A stretch of 64,000 bases of DNA, taken from positions 2,170,001 to 2,234,000 of the forward strand of contig OZ234495.1 of the NCBI GenBank assembly GCA_965153455.1. The letters are read 5' to 3'. Made by a program: the position numbers and the translations under genes. Under the pieces are notes generated by a model, which saw nothing but the letters and a program-made list of their open reading frames with translations, had not been told where the DNA came from and searched no databases. This stretch comes from Sphagnum compactum (taxonomy: Eukaryota; Bryophyta; Sphagnopsida; Sphagnales). Shown one piece after another: positions 10,685 to 22,613 of this stretch. The first letter of the stretch is position 1; each line of letters starts with the position of its first letter.

Positions 10685-12336
10685 GTAAGTTCATTAGTCC
10701 CCATGTTTAATACCCTCTATTGCTTGATTACGACATCACTTTGGATGGTTCTATGTAGGTTGAATCAAATCACCAATTTTTTTGTAAATTTCACATTCCA
10801 AATTATGTATGTATATAAATTTGAGCTTCAACATTCTCCAAATTTTCTTAGACCTTTTACACAGTTGTACAATTTGAAACAATGGAGTTCTTGTACAATC
10901 TTATGTTGTAATCCATTTTCTATTGCAAATAGGTATATTTATAGTTGGGTGTAGGTTGAATGGAAGTTATAAGGTTTAGTCATTTTCCTTTTGGACTAGT
11001 TTTTCTAAGCATTGTCCATGTGCCCCCTCAACTACTATTTAAAAACTTGGTATGTAGGATACCCCTCAACATTTTGACTAACACATGCTAATCAATTCTT
11101 ATAGATATGTGATAAAACATTACAACATTCAAATGTTTGGAAACTAGACTATCCATAATTTTTTGCACTATTCATGGTCTAACATATCATGGGGGTGTTT
11201 GTAAAAAACGAGCACTTTGACTTGGGAAATTTTAATGTACAATGTCATCTAATAGGGGTTTTAATGTTCAAATTTTGATCAAGAAGGCTGCTTGGATGTT
11301 ATTTTATGTTGGGAACAAGTTGGTTGCTTTTATATGCATGTTTTGTTGGGCCAAACCCAAGAGTGGTGGACTAGGAGGCAAATGCATTTTTGGGACAGAA
11401 ATGAAAGTTGTGCAAGGTCCTTGAACTATCTGCTCCTGTTGGTAAGCATGTTCCATGCATGAAAAATATAAATTAAGGCTTAAAAAGATGCAAAATTTCA
11501 TGCATCTCTTCATTCTCAAAGGTCTAGGACAACAAAAGGTCACATGATCAAAAAACAAAACCGATGACCCTTTATTTTTTATAATTTAATGTCAAAATTA
11601 TTTTTGGAAGGGCCCATATCTAAAGATCAATAATCCAACTTTGTAGTGTGATCTATCATTACCTTTATATGCTCACTCTTGTACGGAGGTTTGCAGGGTC
11701 CACACAATTTGTGGGAAGAAGTCAAGAGCTACAAAAGGGGTCTTGGGGCCTGAGGGGTATCCAAGAACCCTAGTGTGTTGTAGTGCACATTGCAAGGGGA
11801 AATCCAAGTCCTTGAAGCAGTCATCTTCCTCAAGCAATGATAAACAAATCCCCTCACACTCAGATTTTTCAGTTGGAGACATGCCTAAATCCTCCTCAAA
11901 ACTGGAACTGGAACTGTTTTAGCTTAGAACTGGAGGAGGGGATTGGAGGTGTTTTAGGGTGTTGAAAGGAGGCAAGCCAAAACAAGAAAAACTTTTACAT
12001 CCCCTAGCCCCATCTCTTGGATTGGTTATGGACTATAAGTTATTATGGACAAAATTTTTGTTGCACATTTTCATTAGTTCTTTTAAATTCCCAATTGATC
12101 TATGAAAGGATCCCACATGGCAATGGCTACATATATTTATTTGTGCATTTGTAGAAATATGGACATGGGTTTTGTTGTAGGGGTTGAAGTAAAGTGTTTT
12201 CCCTTTGTGCATTCAAGCTTGTATGTTGAACCAACTTTGTGCATCTTACATTTTGCATCCTTGGTGCCCTTAAACTTTATAGAAAGCTGAGCTTCCTAGA
12301 CCTTGGAAAATGAGAAAAAATATAGATCCACAATAG
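10685..12336. other. Intron-like or intergenic DNA
   Basis: The stretch starts at GTAAGT and ends at a plausible acceptor (CCACAATAG at about 12336) before the next open segment. Short open frames at 11242-11558 and 11673-11882 show no recognisable domain. It is called intron-like only because of the bracketing splice-like sites. Confidence 0.3.
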
Positions 12337-14283
12337 TCCATGGAAAAGGTGTCCATCCCTAGTGGTGATTGTGTTGACCAACGTTGGAACAAAGCCCTAG
12401 ATGTGTTTGAAGATAACAACTATGATAATAAGGAATCATTTCCGGGTGATGAAAGTGACCATGGAGAAGGTGGCATAGCTTGTAAGTCTTTAGATGGTGA
12501 TTGGCCCAAATTGACCATGCCTTCACATGGTAAACCGGGTTATTCTGAACCCAAGAATGCCAATATAATGCCATGCACATCTGGTATGATTTCTCAAGTT
12601 GCAAATGATATGGGTGGGATGCGCACTAACATTATGAATCCAATAATTCAAAGTCAAGTACCTACTGTGAATCCCAATCTGCCTAGCAATCTAGCATTCA
12701 AGTGCAAAGTCAGGTACTTGCCATAAATAATACTTTACCTAGCGGTCTAAGGAACATTTGCTCTAGTTTGGTTGGGTTGCCAAATGTGAACATGGGACAG
12801 TGGAATCCATTGCAACAAATGCAAGTTATGTAAGCATTGTAGACCTTAGCATCACTAGGGATTGGCCCTTTTGGATAGCAAACATGCTCATAGATGGGAG
12901 GCTCTCAAATGGGAGGCTTGCAAATGGAAGGCCCGCAAATTCTTGTTGGAGCTCAAGGAGGACAAGGTGGACATGACCTTATGGGTTCTAGGTCCAAGCC
13001 ACAAGGAGTGGCACAAGTACAAGTATATTGTCGCAACCTTAGCCTTGGCTCGCGACCAAGGCAAGGGGGTCGTAAGTGTGCGGGCCTATAAGTAGACCCG
13101 GGAGTCATATCACATGCTCCCGGGAGTGCAAAGAGTGTGAGGGAGTGAACCCTCACACTCCCAAGTGAACTCCCATGTTGGGAGTTGGTGAGAGTGGAGT
13201 CCCAAAAGGACTCCCGAAACTTCAGAGAGCGTTTTGAGGGGTCAAAACTCAATGGCTTGTTGCGCTCTTTATATCAATGGAAAGCTCTTGAAGTGTAGAT
13301 GTCTAAAATGGGCTCGCATTGCTCATTTGGACATCTGAAACACGAGTTATGGCCAAAAGAAGGCCCGGGAGTCGAACTCCCGGGAGTCCGCCAGTTTTGA
13401 CTCCCGACCACTAAAAGTCGGGAATCGACCCGAAATACTTGGCTGCAGAAAACGTGCGACATACCGTTGGAAAGGTCTTGACGAGACCTACAACTTTGCT
13501 TCAGACGACAACTCAATCGGAGGTCTGCTCCGAAAGTTATGAGGCTTCAAAGTCGCGAGAGTCCAAAGTTGCGCGATTTCGGGACTCCCACGCGGGAGTC
13601 CCGGGACAAAAAGGCCATTTGGATGCCACCCCCACGACGAGTCACAGAGTATACTATAGGGAGTAAGGTGGTGGCTTACTCCCGAGCTCGGGGTGTGGTG
13701 TGTCAAAGTGAGTCCGAGTTCACCCGTGGCTGTCCCAACACCAAAAGGACCCAAAATGAGTTCTAACCACTTTGTGTGGTTTCATGCAGGCCCGTGTGAG
13801 TGAGTAAAGCTTGTCAACTCTTCCTAGTCTATCCCGGGACTTCTAGCACGCCCCTCTTACCCCCCCTCTAGTGCTGGAAGTCGGGATCGTGCTCCAAGTT
13901 CCAACTCCTTCCGCATTGCCATATACCTAGACCCTCAAGTGGGTCTATTCGGAACTTGGGAGCGCGACATATATGGCCAGCCTAATAACATAGAAATGGA
14001 TGGGTCTAATGATCTTTTGGGGGCAGAAGAGGTTGTAACTATTGGCTTGACTAAGAAAGAATGGCAAATTGTCCAACGCAAGGCTCATAGGCTAATTGTG
14101 AACAAGGCACGCAAATTTGTTATCATTAGAAAGGCCAATCGCCATAAGCCATTTTTGTTTCTTGTGATTCATCTGGAAAGCCCCAACCGCCCCATAAGAA
14201 TATTTGGATTAACATGTGACGTGGTTATTGTAGTTGTTTGGATCCTAACATTGACAACATTAATGCCCAACCCTATCATTTGA
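12337..14283 (+). pseudogene. Relic Gln/Gly/Met-rich exon interrupted by a solo LTR
   Basis: An acidic open segment (12340-12726) is followed, after stops and a frame change, by a Met/Gly/Gln-rich segment (12894-13028, with MGGSQMGGLQMEG). Taking out the 941-bp insertion and one TSD copy, the reading frame runs straight on from ...QVQV into YGQPNNIEMDG and continues through LTKKEWQIVQRKAHR to a stop at 14283. This in-frame continuity across the excision point shows the LTR landed in coding sequence. The composition suggests a regulatory or transposon-accessory protein, but no named domain is visible. Internal stops and frameshifts mean it is no longer functional. Confidence 0.4.
13029..13969. 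mobile_element. Solo LTR, 941 bp, TSD TATAT
   Basis: The element begins TGTCGC and ends GCGACA, a 6-bp inverted terminal repeat with TG...CA ends. It is flanked by perfect 5-bp duplications TATAT at 13024-13028 and 13970-13974, the signature of LTR-retrotransposon integration. There is no internal domain, primer site or second LTR, so it is most simply a solo LTR left by LTR-LTR recombination. It is much more GC-rich than its host and repeats the word CCCGGGAGT, with the palindrome ACTCCCGGGAGT. No full-length relative is in the window, so the superfamily is unknown. Confidence 0.85.
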
Positions 14284-16800
14284 TGAATGAGGTGCTTCAC
14301 AAGCTAGAAGAGAACTAGGAGTATGTTGGGCATGATTTATCATACAAGAGTTCAAGGCACAAGTGAACGTTTACCTAAAGAATATGCACCATGCTCTAAA
14401 ACTTCTGATTGAAGTAAATGCAGCAAGGCCTGGGGATTATATACATGATCATTGAAAGTGTATGAAACACCTTATTGCCTCAAAGGCAAAACAAGGGGAA
14501 GTTACTAGATATCTTGCCATGCGAGCAAAAGTTAACACTCCAAGCCATTGTGGCCCTGGCAGAGAGGTGGGGACTGCAAGCAGATTTGTAAAATTACTAA
14601 CCTTTGGAGAAACCCTATTGTTATTATTTGTCAGATCTGCTTGTTGTGTGATCATTTGCAGTGCGAAAAAACCCTTCTTTTTTTGTTGCTCAAAACTTGA
14701 ATATTATCATGTGCATAGGAAAATGAATTGGGACACCCCCCTACACCAATTGAGGTAAATGAAAATCTTTTGAGAGAGAAGGGAGCCCTTAGACCACTTA
14801 CAAGATGTACTCCTTTTCCTTCCACAAATATGGTAAGACACCTTAAGTTACATTTGTATAATGTTTGTAACACACTTTTGTTCCAAATTACCAAGTTGTT
14901 GATTAATTAATGTTCACATGTGTTACTAACCTTGTTGCATTATGGTAGACACTCTCAACCAACAAGCACCAAGGGGTAACTCAATGCGCTCCTAGTGTAA
15001 ATGAGGTGCCAAGTTGGAGTAGGAGGCTTAGTATTTTGGAGAGCATGATGGCTCAGGTTGTTGCTATTATCACAAAGAACATTCCACAAGCAACAACAAA
15101 TTTTGAGATGCCTCAAGAAACTCCTAAGGTACAACCAATTGCACCCAAGCAGAGTACATGTGATCTTAATAAGACATTTGAGTGCAATGTGCCAACTATG
15201 GACAACATCAACCCAAGAAGCTCTCACTGTGTTTAGGTGTGCGCCCTTTTGTTCTAGTATGCCCTAACTAAATGGCTTGAATTCATATTTGATTGAGAAT
15301 TGAATAAGATTATATGGAGCTCCAAGTTGAAATTGAATGTACAAAACTTGATGCTCTTTAGGGTTTACATGAGTTCAACTTTTTGTGGCTTTGAATTCAG
15401 CCATAATAACCCATAAGCAATGTTTTTTCTCTTAGTAGCAATTGAATGGCAATTTGCAATTAGTTGATGGCACTCAATGTGTTGTTACTACATCTAAATC
15501 AAACCCTGAATTTGAAAATGTTGGTTTGGATAATGCCCATTGCCCTTTTAGACAAGCAAGCACAACATCCTTGCTGATTTATATGTTGATTTCAGAAGTA
15601 GGTGATTAATATGTATGCACAATAATTTGACATTATGTTTGGGTTGAATTGTTCATCACTTTTGCCTTTCTATCACCATGTATTTTTAAACTATTGAATG
15701 GCCTTGGTGTTTGTAGGATCATGTGCAGGCTATAGTTGAGACCCAATGCCAGGTAAAAGGTTCTACCAAAGATGATTTAGCCACAACATGCATAGAGAAA
15801 AAAACACCCAAACGGTATGTGAAATGGCTACACTGGACATGAAGGAACAGGAGGTGGTTCCATAGAAGCAAGGACGAAAATGCTTTAAACCAACTCCTTC
15901 CAAAAAAACTAGATCAGGGGTGGAGGTGAGTTTTCTTATTTCTATTGTGGCTATTTTCAATTATTCAGCACATTAACAATAGAGGTTTGGAGTGATATGA
16001 TAAGTTCCATGCACTCTGAACTTTCAATTTTCTTCCTTTTTTTGTTTTTCCATGGTCTTATAATGGCTATTATATTTCTAATTGGAATTATGGCAAGGTA
16101 ATTCAAGCTTTTGAGGATACACTTCGGATCTCCCCCACCCACAAGAAAAGAACTTCAAAGACATAAGTAATATAGGTAATGAAATGCAATGTGTCTCCTT
16201 GCAACAGTTGTTTAACTTCATCATGGACATGTTACATGATTGCATGTGTGTTTTGGCAACTAGTCTTTAGTTATAATTACTTAGTTGTAAGGTCTATCAC
16301 ATCCATGGTCTATTAATGGTTATTGCACAATGTCATTGGAGTTGGTTCAGGGTAATAGAAGTTTTGAGGACACCTTCCTTGGTTCCCCAAGTTGCAAACT
16401 AAAATCTAGGCCAAAGGCACCATAAGTAACACTTTGAATTACACATGTTTTCCTCATTATGTGTATTGTGAACATGCTTTGTAGATAAGGGCATGGGACC
16501 AACACAATACTAACTAGGTCACATGGGTGATATGTTTACAGTCCATGTTAAAACCAAGGACAAAGGTGGAAATCCTTGATTCTACTAGCAAAGTAACATG
16601 TGCCTTGAATGAAATATGCGGAGTGCTAGGTATGACATTCCATGGGGTGCCAACTACACTTGGGCATGTCACCATTGCAACGACAAGTATCAAGAGAAGG
16701 TCAATGAAGTTACCATTTCCGAGCTCTACTGCATCAAAGGTGAAAGATATGGCAAATGGTGTTGTTTTATGGTGAAAGGAAAATGTACTTATTAGTAAGT
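14284..16800 (+). pseudogene. Relic downstream exons of the same unknown gene
   Basis: Several open islands are separated by stop-rich DNA with splice-like borders, for example ATG|GTAAGA near 14832 and an acceptor TATGGTAG near 14948. Islands include 15006-15236 (VPSWSRRLSILESMMAQ...), 15720-15815, and two similar short pieces near 16113 (FEDTLRISPTHKK) and 16357 (FEDTFLGSPSCKL) that look like a duplicated exon. A Cys-rich island near 16655-16780 reads W.CHHCNDKY...YGKWCCFM, zinc-ribbon-like. Stops interrupt most islands. It could be one decayed gene or several captured fragments, and the product is unknown. Confidence 0.3.
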
Positions 16801-17199
16801 AGTTTCCATGGTTGTATGAAGCATGGAAGGGACACTATAAAACTTAAGTTGTGTGTACATATGTACCTTTGGAAGACTTTTGGAATTGCGGTTTCAAGAA
16901 CAATGAGAAATTGTGATTGATTGGTATCCAATGTGGCTTTGTTTTAGATTATTACATCATTGTGATTTGGTTATACATATAACTTGCACATGTAGGACAA
17001 TTAAATGGACTTTGTAAGTGCTTAGTTGTAGGTGCATGGATCTTGCAAATGTTTAGTTGTAGGGGAAACCATGTCAATAGGAGCAAGGGGAAGCAAGGGG
17101 AATTTAATGTAAGCTAATTAATGTTAATCAACACCTCTTTCTAATTAATGTTTTGAAGACTATGAGTGGTCAAGATGATTGGCCAAAAATAGATCACTT

Positions 17200-17976
17200 G
17201 GCACCAACATTAGTTTTAAGAAACATATGTTGTGTTGACATGTTCAAACCAAATATAATAAAAAAGACAAGATGAACAATTGTCCCAAACATCTAAACTA
17301 ATCAATTGAACTTCAAACATATTCAACCATGTTTGGTCAAATAAGCCATTATATATGGTCAAAGAAGCTAGTAGCTGATTTAACTATATTTAGTCAAATG
17401 AACCATCATGTATTGTGACATCCGATGGGATGCAATGCCCATATGTTTGACATGTGGTAATCTTCCAACCATTTACATGATGCCAAGTGTCACATGAATA
17501 TTTTAACACGTGGCACGAAATGAATGTTATAAAAAATTGACATGTGGAACTTATAGGTGTCATATTTTCGACATGTGGCTTAAGCAACCCACACATTTTG
17601 ACTATCAATTTGACTACTAGTCAATAAACCTCTAATCAAATAGACCACTTGTAGATTTTATAAAATTTTGACATGTGATATTCATAATGTGATAACCTTT
17701 CAACATGTGGTGTGAACAAGCTACACATTTCGATTATCAATTTGACTGTTGGTCAAATAATCCTCTAATCATATAAGCCATTGTTCAAATAGACCACAAG
17801 TTCAGTTGGCCAGTCAAATCAGCCCCTATAGGCTTAGTCAATAAGGCCACTAGTCAAAATAGATAGTGTTGAAATCGACTTGTCCAAAATGGCACCTTGG
17901 TCAAGTTGACCAGTGCCACTTATGGGTCCTTTTTGACCAATTTCCTTGGTAAAAAAATCCATGATTTGTAGTAGTG
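17200..17976. mobile_element. Terminal region of a CACTA element
   Basis: The block ends in TTTGTAGTAGTG at 17976, the reverse complement of CACTACTACAAA, a typical CACTA terminus. Immediately beyond it gypsy gag sequence begins, so this is a junction. Inside are about ten copies of a GTCAAATAAGCC-like word and two units of a ~133-bp tandem repeat with ACACATTT(T/C)GA and ATCAATTTGAC (17588 and 17721). Subterminal repeats like these are where CACTA accessory proteins bind. The opposite terminus was not found with confidence. A weak candidate, CACTATTACA, lies at 9574. If that were right the element would be about 8.4 kb and would contain the relic exons at 10.2-16.8 kb. Confidence 0.6.
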
Positions 17977-18590
17977 TTCAATGCCTACCACATGTAGGAG
18001 TAGACGAACTCAACCACTATCGAACATTGAAGATTCAAATGAATTGGCTGATGATGAACAGAAGAAAAAAAAATAAAATAAAAAATAGCAAGGAGTGAGA
18101 TGACAAATATTAACGAAGTGTGTTTTGTCAAAAATGCCATAATGAAGGTCATTTGACAAAAGAATGTAAAATTCTGTAGACAATTTGTAACATCTGTAGA
18201 AAACAAGGGCATGAAGCCAATGATTATCCATTGAAGGAGTTAGGAGGGCAGTATGTCAGAAAAAATATATCAATCAATGTAGTACAACCTAAAACACTAA
18301 TCGAACAGGTTAAACAAGAACAAGGTTTTCGACAATCAAATAATAATCCTAGTTACAATAACTAAAGAAGGTAAAACCAAGGATGGCAAGATAATTGACA
18401 AGGAAGAAATCAAGGATGGCAAAATAATCAAGGGTATCGACAAGATTGAAATGGCCAGTCTAGCCGAAATGGGTATAATCAAAATAATGGAAATTGGTAA
18501 GGAGGGGATATGAAATGTTTCTGCTGCTGAAAAGAAAAGCATTAGAGGAATGATTGTCGACTATGGAAACAACATTTAGAAAATGAGAAT
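17977..18590 (+). pseudogene. gag: gypsy gag, nucleocapsid part
   Basis: Three CCHC zinc knuckles are visible. The first (about 18117-18170) is intact: C-QK-C-HNEG-H-LTKE-C. The second (about 18187-18230) reads C-NI-C-RKQG-H-EAND-Y, the last Cys having become Tyr. The third (about 18510-18557) keeps C, C, H, C spacing but carries two stop codons. Between them lies an Asn/Gln/Gly-rich RNA-binding-type linker. The upstream capsid portion is missing, displaced by the CACTA insertion. The gene is dead. Confidence 0.7.
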
Positions 18591-19000
18591 AAGAATTATC
18601 GGCCTAAGGTCGAAGTCAATTTTGCTATTGTGGAGTAGTGTATACCCATTATACCAACATTTGTAGCCACTCGAAGTCAACAATTGAAAAAACCTCTGCA
18701 AGAAAATATCATCAGCAAAAATAGTCCCACAAAAGGGAGAAGGATGAAATGGGATCGAGAGAAGGCAATACACCAAGAACTTGTAGGTGAAAGACAACGA
18801 ATATAAGCCAAGATGGATGTTCCATCACAGTTATATTTAGATACTTCAAAGGATATTAAAAAATTAGCAATTGATACCAAAGAAAGACCATAACAAGATT
18901 GGGAAGCTTTACCTTACCATGAGGAAAGTAAAGAGAAGGAATCATGTAATTATACAAGAATAGAAGCAACCAAGGCTAACAAATAACAATTTGGCACTAA

Positions 19001-19907
19001 ATAAAGTTCAATTATTCCTGAAGGGAAGTTGGAAGGAATGTTGGATGATCAAATTTTCAATATGAAGGTGGAGGTTAAATTGGGGCAATTGATCAAGATT
19101 TGCCCCCAATTACGAAAGATATTAGCAAAGTTTTTTTTGAGGATGTAAGACGAACATGTATCGGATGTGTGCAGAGTTGGTACACTCCACAAGAATGATT
19201 TTGATGAAGTTATGCCCATTGTACAAGTATCCATTAGGAATTGTGAAATCATGGATGTTTTATTGGATGGCGAATCTAGTAGAAACATTATTTCTGAACA
19301 TATGTGGAGGAAATTAGGCTTGAAGAAACCTCAGTCGATGCCATTCATGGTAAGAATGGTAGATCAAAGAAAGGTACTACCAATAGGGTTGATACGAAAC
19401 CTCAAAATTAACTTAGTAGGGTGTACATTTAAAATCTTGGTTACAATACTATAAATGGAAGATATTCCAGAGGCTTATTCGATGCTTTTAAAAAGACCAT
19501 GGCTGAAGCAAGCTAAAGCTCATCATGATTGGGGTAATAACACTTTAATACTCATTGTTGATACCAAAACATTGACATTGAGTACAGAGAAATGGGTAAT
19601 GGGACATCCTTCCCAAAGACCTTGCAATCTAGATGATACTTATGATTGGAAAGGACGATTGACGAATGGAGACAAGGAAAGTTTATACCATGTCGTACCA
19701 AAATTGTGGCCTATTGGAGAAGTAAGTCTAGAAGAACTAAAATTCCTACCCAAAATATATGTGGGAATGGCGCAACCTGAAGAGAATATTAATTATCCTT
19801 TTTGGTATTATCAACATGAACTTGGAGAAACATTGATCCTTGATGAATCTGCAAATATAACAATTAAAAATAAACAAATCACAAGTTGGATGTTTAATTA
19901 CTGCTAA
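19001..19907 (+). pseudogene. gypsy aspartic protease region
   Basis: The frame at 19167-19454 holds a retropepsin-like site VLLDGESSRNIISEHMW at about residues 34-50, where the family usually has D-G-G-S, so a Glu has replaced the second Gly. It runs into a stop at 19452, then resumes directly at 19455 with YSMLLKRPWLKQAKAHHDWG, the conserved YPLLLGRPW...HDWG-type stretch after the protease in gypsy polyproteins. The enzyme would have processed Gag-Pol. The replaced active-site neighbour and the stop indicate inactivity. Confidence 0.75.
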
Positions 19908-20774
19908 TGAGCAGCTAAGCAAATTAAATTTGGGCACTAATGAAGAACCTCACATAGTGCTTGTAAACGCAGCCCTACCTGAACAATTTCAATTAAAAGT
20001 TAAGCAATTGTTGACAGAGATTAAGGATGTATTTGCATGGAACTATAAAGAATTAAAAGGAATTCCCAGCTCAATTTGCTAACACAAAATTGAATTGACT
20101 GTCGATGCATGTCCCATTAAACAACATCCTTATTGAATGAACCCTAATTATGCTCAAAGAGTAAAAGAAGATCTTAATAAGTTATTGGACGCACAATTTA
20201 TTTTTCCCATCAAAACCACCCAATGGTTATCACCACTTGTAACTGTATTGAAGAGAAATGGGAAATTACAAATATGTGTAGACTACCGAAAATTGAATTC
20301 ACAAACCAAGAAAGATCCATTTCCCTTACCTTTTTTGGATATGGTATTTGATATAGTTGTTGGACACAAGATGTACTCCTTCATGGATGGGTACAATGGA
20401 TATAATCAAGTGAAAATGGCAGAAAAAAATAGAGAAAACGTCATTTATCTTTGAATGGGGAGCATATGCTTATAACGTTATGTCGTTTGGATTGTGCAAC
20501 GCTCTAGCTACTTTTAAAAAGTAGTTACTTAAACTTTTAAAGAGTATCTTAATGATTTCATGCAATAATTTTTTGATGATTTCAGTGTCTATGGATAGAA
20601 GGAAAAGCATCTGAATCATCTCAAAAAATTTATGACCCAATGTAAAAATAATGGCATTAGCTTCAATCCAAAAAAATGTGCATTTTGCATCAACTTTGGA
20701 GTATTATTGGGACACATCGTTTGGGAAGATGGACTATTGGTAGATCCTAGGAAAATCAACATCATCACAGATAT
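19908..20774 (+). pseudogene. gypsy reverse transcriptase, N-terminal and palm part
   Basis: Starting with a LTEIKDVFAWNYKELKGIP stretch, the sequence passes through LQICVDYRKLNSQTKKDPFPLP (about 20266-20331) and YSFMDGYNGYNQVKMA, classic RT blocks. It continues after a frameshift at about 20450 to FFDDFSVYG (about 20566-20600), the catalytic Asp-Asp box. A stop follows the box and further stops lie upstream. The coding line ends at ITDM, where a 2651-bp insertion interrupts it. The domain resumes at 23436. Confidence 0.8.
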
Positions 20775-21298
20775 GTGTATGTGAGCCATGGATTATAATA
20801 CCACAAATTGTTAAGCTTTAGTTCCATAGTTTTCCTTAGTATTAATGATTTGAATCCTGATAAACCTCTAAGTAATAATTATTAGGAGTTGGATTAGCCT
20901 TTAGATATTTCAACATAGAAGACTCTTTTATTTAAATTGATGCAAGGCCTAGTTAGTTTTAGGACCTAATAAACCTTTTCAAGTGCATTATCCTTTTATG
21001 TTGTAGAGAAGGGAAAAGGGATGTAGAATCAGATGTGATTTATTGATATTTTGGGAATACAAGCCCATAATTCACAACAACATTTCGCCATGACAATATT
21101 AAGTTAGTCTGTAGAATAATCTTCAGGCACGAATGATGTACTGGAAAGATTTCTAGGATGTAATCCTAATACATCTTTATGTAGTTTTGACTTCTATCAG
21201 ACACTTAAATAGAATCAAAATCAAACTTAAGTATTAACATTTCTACCTGAGTGGCCTCAGGTGAATTACAACTTAGTAAATAACTTGAAGGGAATAGG

Positions 21299-21712
21299 TC
21301 ACAATTGCAAAAACTCCATAATGCAACGGATGGTGCGAGCTAGGTATTCGGCTCGATGCTCCATGGAAAGGGGGTTAATTGGGCCTCGTAGCCAACGGTA
21401 ATAGCCATCACCGGGAACCCACGTTCGATAATGGAGACGGACATCATCATCTTCGCATTGACACTCTTCAAACCTTTCTGGCGCGGCTCCACGAGCAGGA
21501 ACGAATTCTAAATAGATTGCTAAAGCATGTGGGTTAGGAGATAATCGACGATCCCATGCTGAACGATCGACTCGAGTGCGCACCACTCGCCTGGACGGTT
21601 CTTCTTCGCGCGGCCGTTGAGAAACATTCATGTCGAGCGGTGCTTCTTCAAGCTCTTCCTGTTCTACTGGTGTAACTAGAGGATTCAAAGGCGTAGCGAC
21701 ATCATCTGCCAT
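21299..21712 (-). CDS. Unknown 137-aa acidic protein inside the 2651-bp insertion
   Basis: This is an uninterrupted frame from ATG at 21712. The N-terminus is Glu/Pro-rich (VEQEELEEAPLD), the middle is Arg-rich (RRVVRTRVDRSAWDRR), and the C-terminal half is rich in Trp, Tyr and Cys (FEECQCEDDDVRLHYRTWVP, YYRWLRGP). Codon and base composition are clearly more GC-rich than the AT-rich sequence around it. Just upstream on the minus strand are an AAATAAAAAG box (about 21800) and a pyrimidine tract ending TTGATGCAG (about 21726), a plausible splice acceptor, so the frame may be a terminal exon. I recognise no family. It could be a host exon captured by the element, an antisense element gene, or a chance open frame, though the composition argues against chance. 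Confidence 0.45.
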   Translation of the reverse strand: MADDVATPLNPLVTPVEQEELEEAPLDMNVSQRPREEEPSRRVVRTRVDRSAWDRRLSPNPHALAIYLEFVPARGAAPERFEECQCEDDDVRLHYRTWVPGDGYYRWLRGPINPLSMEHRAEYLARTIRCIMEFLQL

Positions 21713-22613
21713 GACTAGTTCTCACCTGCATCAACAAAAAACCAAGAAGGTAGCAGAAATAATGTGGTACTTGCATTCAGAAAGGGTCGAGGCTTTTTAT
21801 TTAACAAGTTAGGGTAGGGGAAGGTGTGGGAGTGACGACGGAACCTCATGAAGACTCGAATATCCTAGATCTAATGGATTCATCAAACCCTAATTTCGAC
21901 GGTGGATCTAGAAGTATATGGGGGTTTTTTGTGATGCGATTTTTAATTCCAATTTACTATGTACTACATAGTTAATTCGTGCATGGTAAAATAAATAGGT
22001 AGGGATATCAAAAGAGTAAATGGTACACGGGGATGTTAGTTCAACCATTGAATTAGTCAAGTAAGAATTCAAGGACGTTTACTTGTTACTATCGATAAAT
22101 TATCTTAGTAGTTAGTTACTTGAAGTAATTAGGATGAAGAAGTAGGATGTGAAGGTCAACGGACAAAGAGGATAAGGATCAAGCTCAAGAGACCTCATCA
22201 AGATATCCAAGATAAGGGGAAGGATGAATCCTCCAATCCCATTAGTCATGAGGATTGTCATCCTATTTGATTGGAGGATGGAATATTTCTTGTGTCTCAT
22301 TGGGCCCAAGAATTCTCATCCTAAACTCAATTGGATGGCAATTCATTCTCAATTCTCATTGGCTCTTGAAGGATGAGGAGGCCACTGATTGAAGCAAGGG
22401 ATTTCGAAACTTTCATTAGACAAGGGGAACAAGCCCAAGGAAGGTCATGGAAGCTTACCAAGGGAGAGGATTTTGTGTGTATGGGGGGAAGAAAAAAAGC
22501 GAAGGATGAAGTGTGAGGAAGGATTTAGTTCTTATGTGTGGAGAGGTGTTCATGGAAAAGGTGTGTGCAAGAATCAAGCATGGAAGGAAGTTGTGTGTAG
22601 CAAGTACTTGTAG

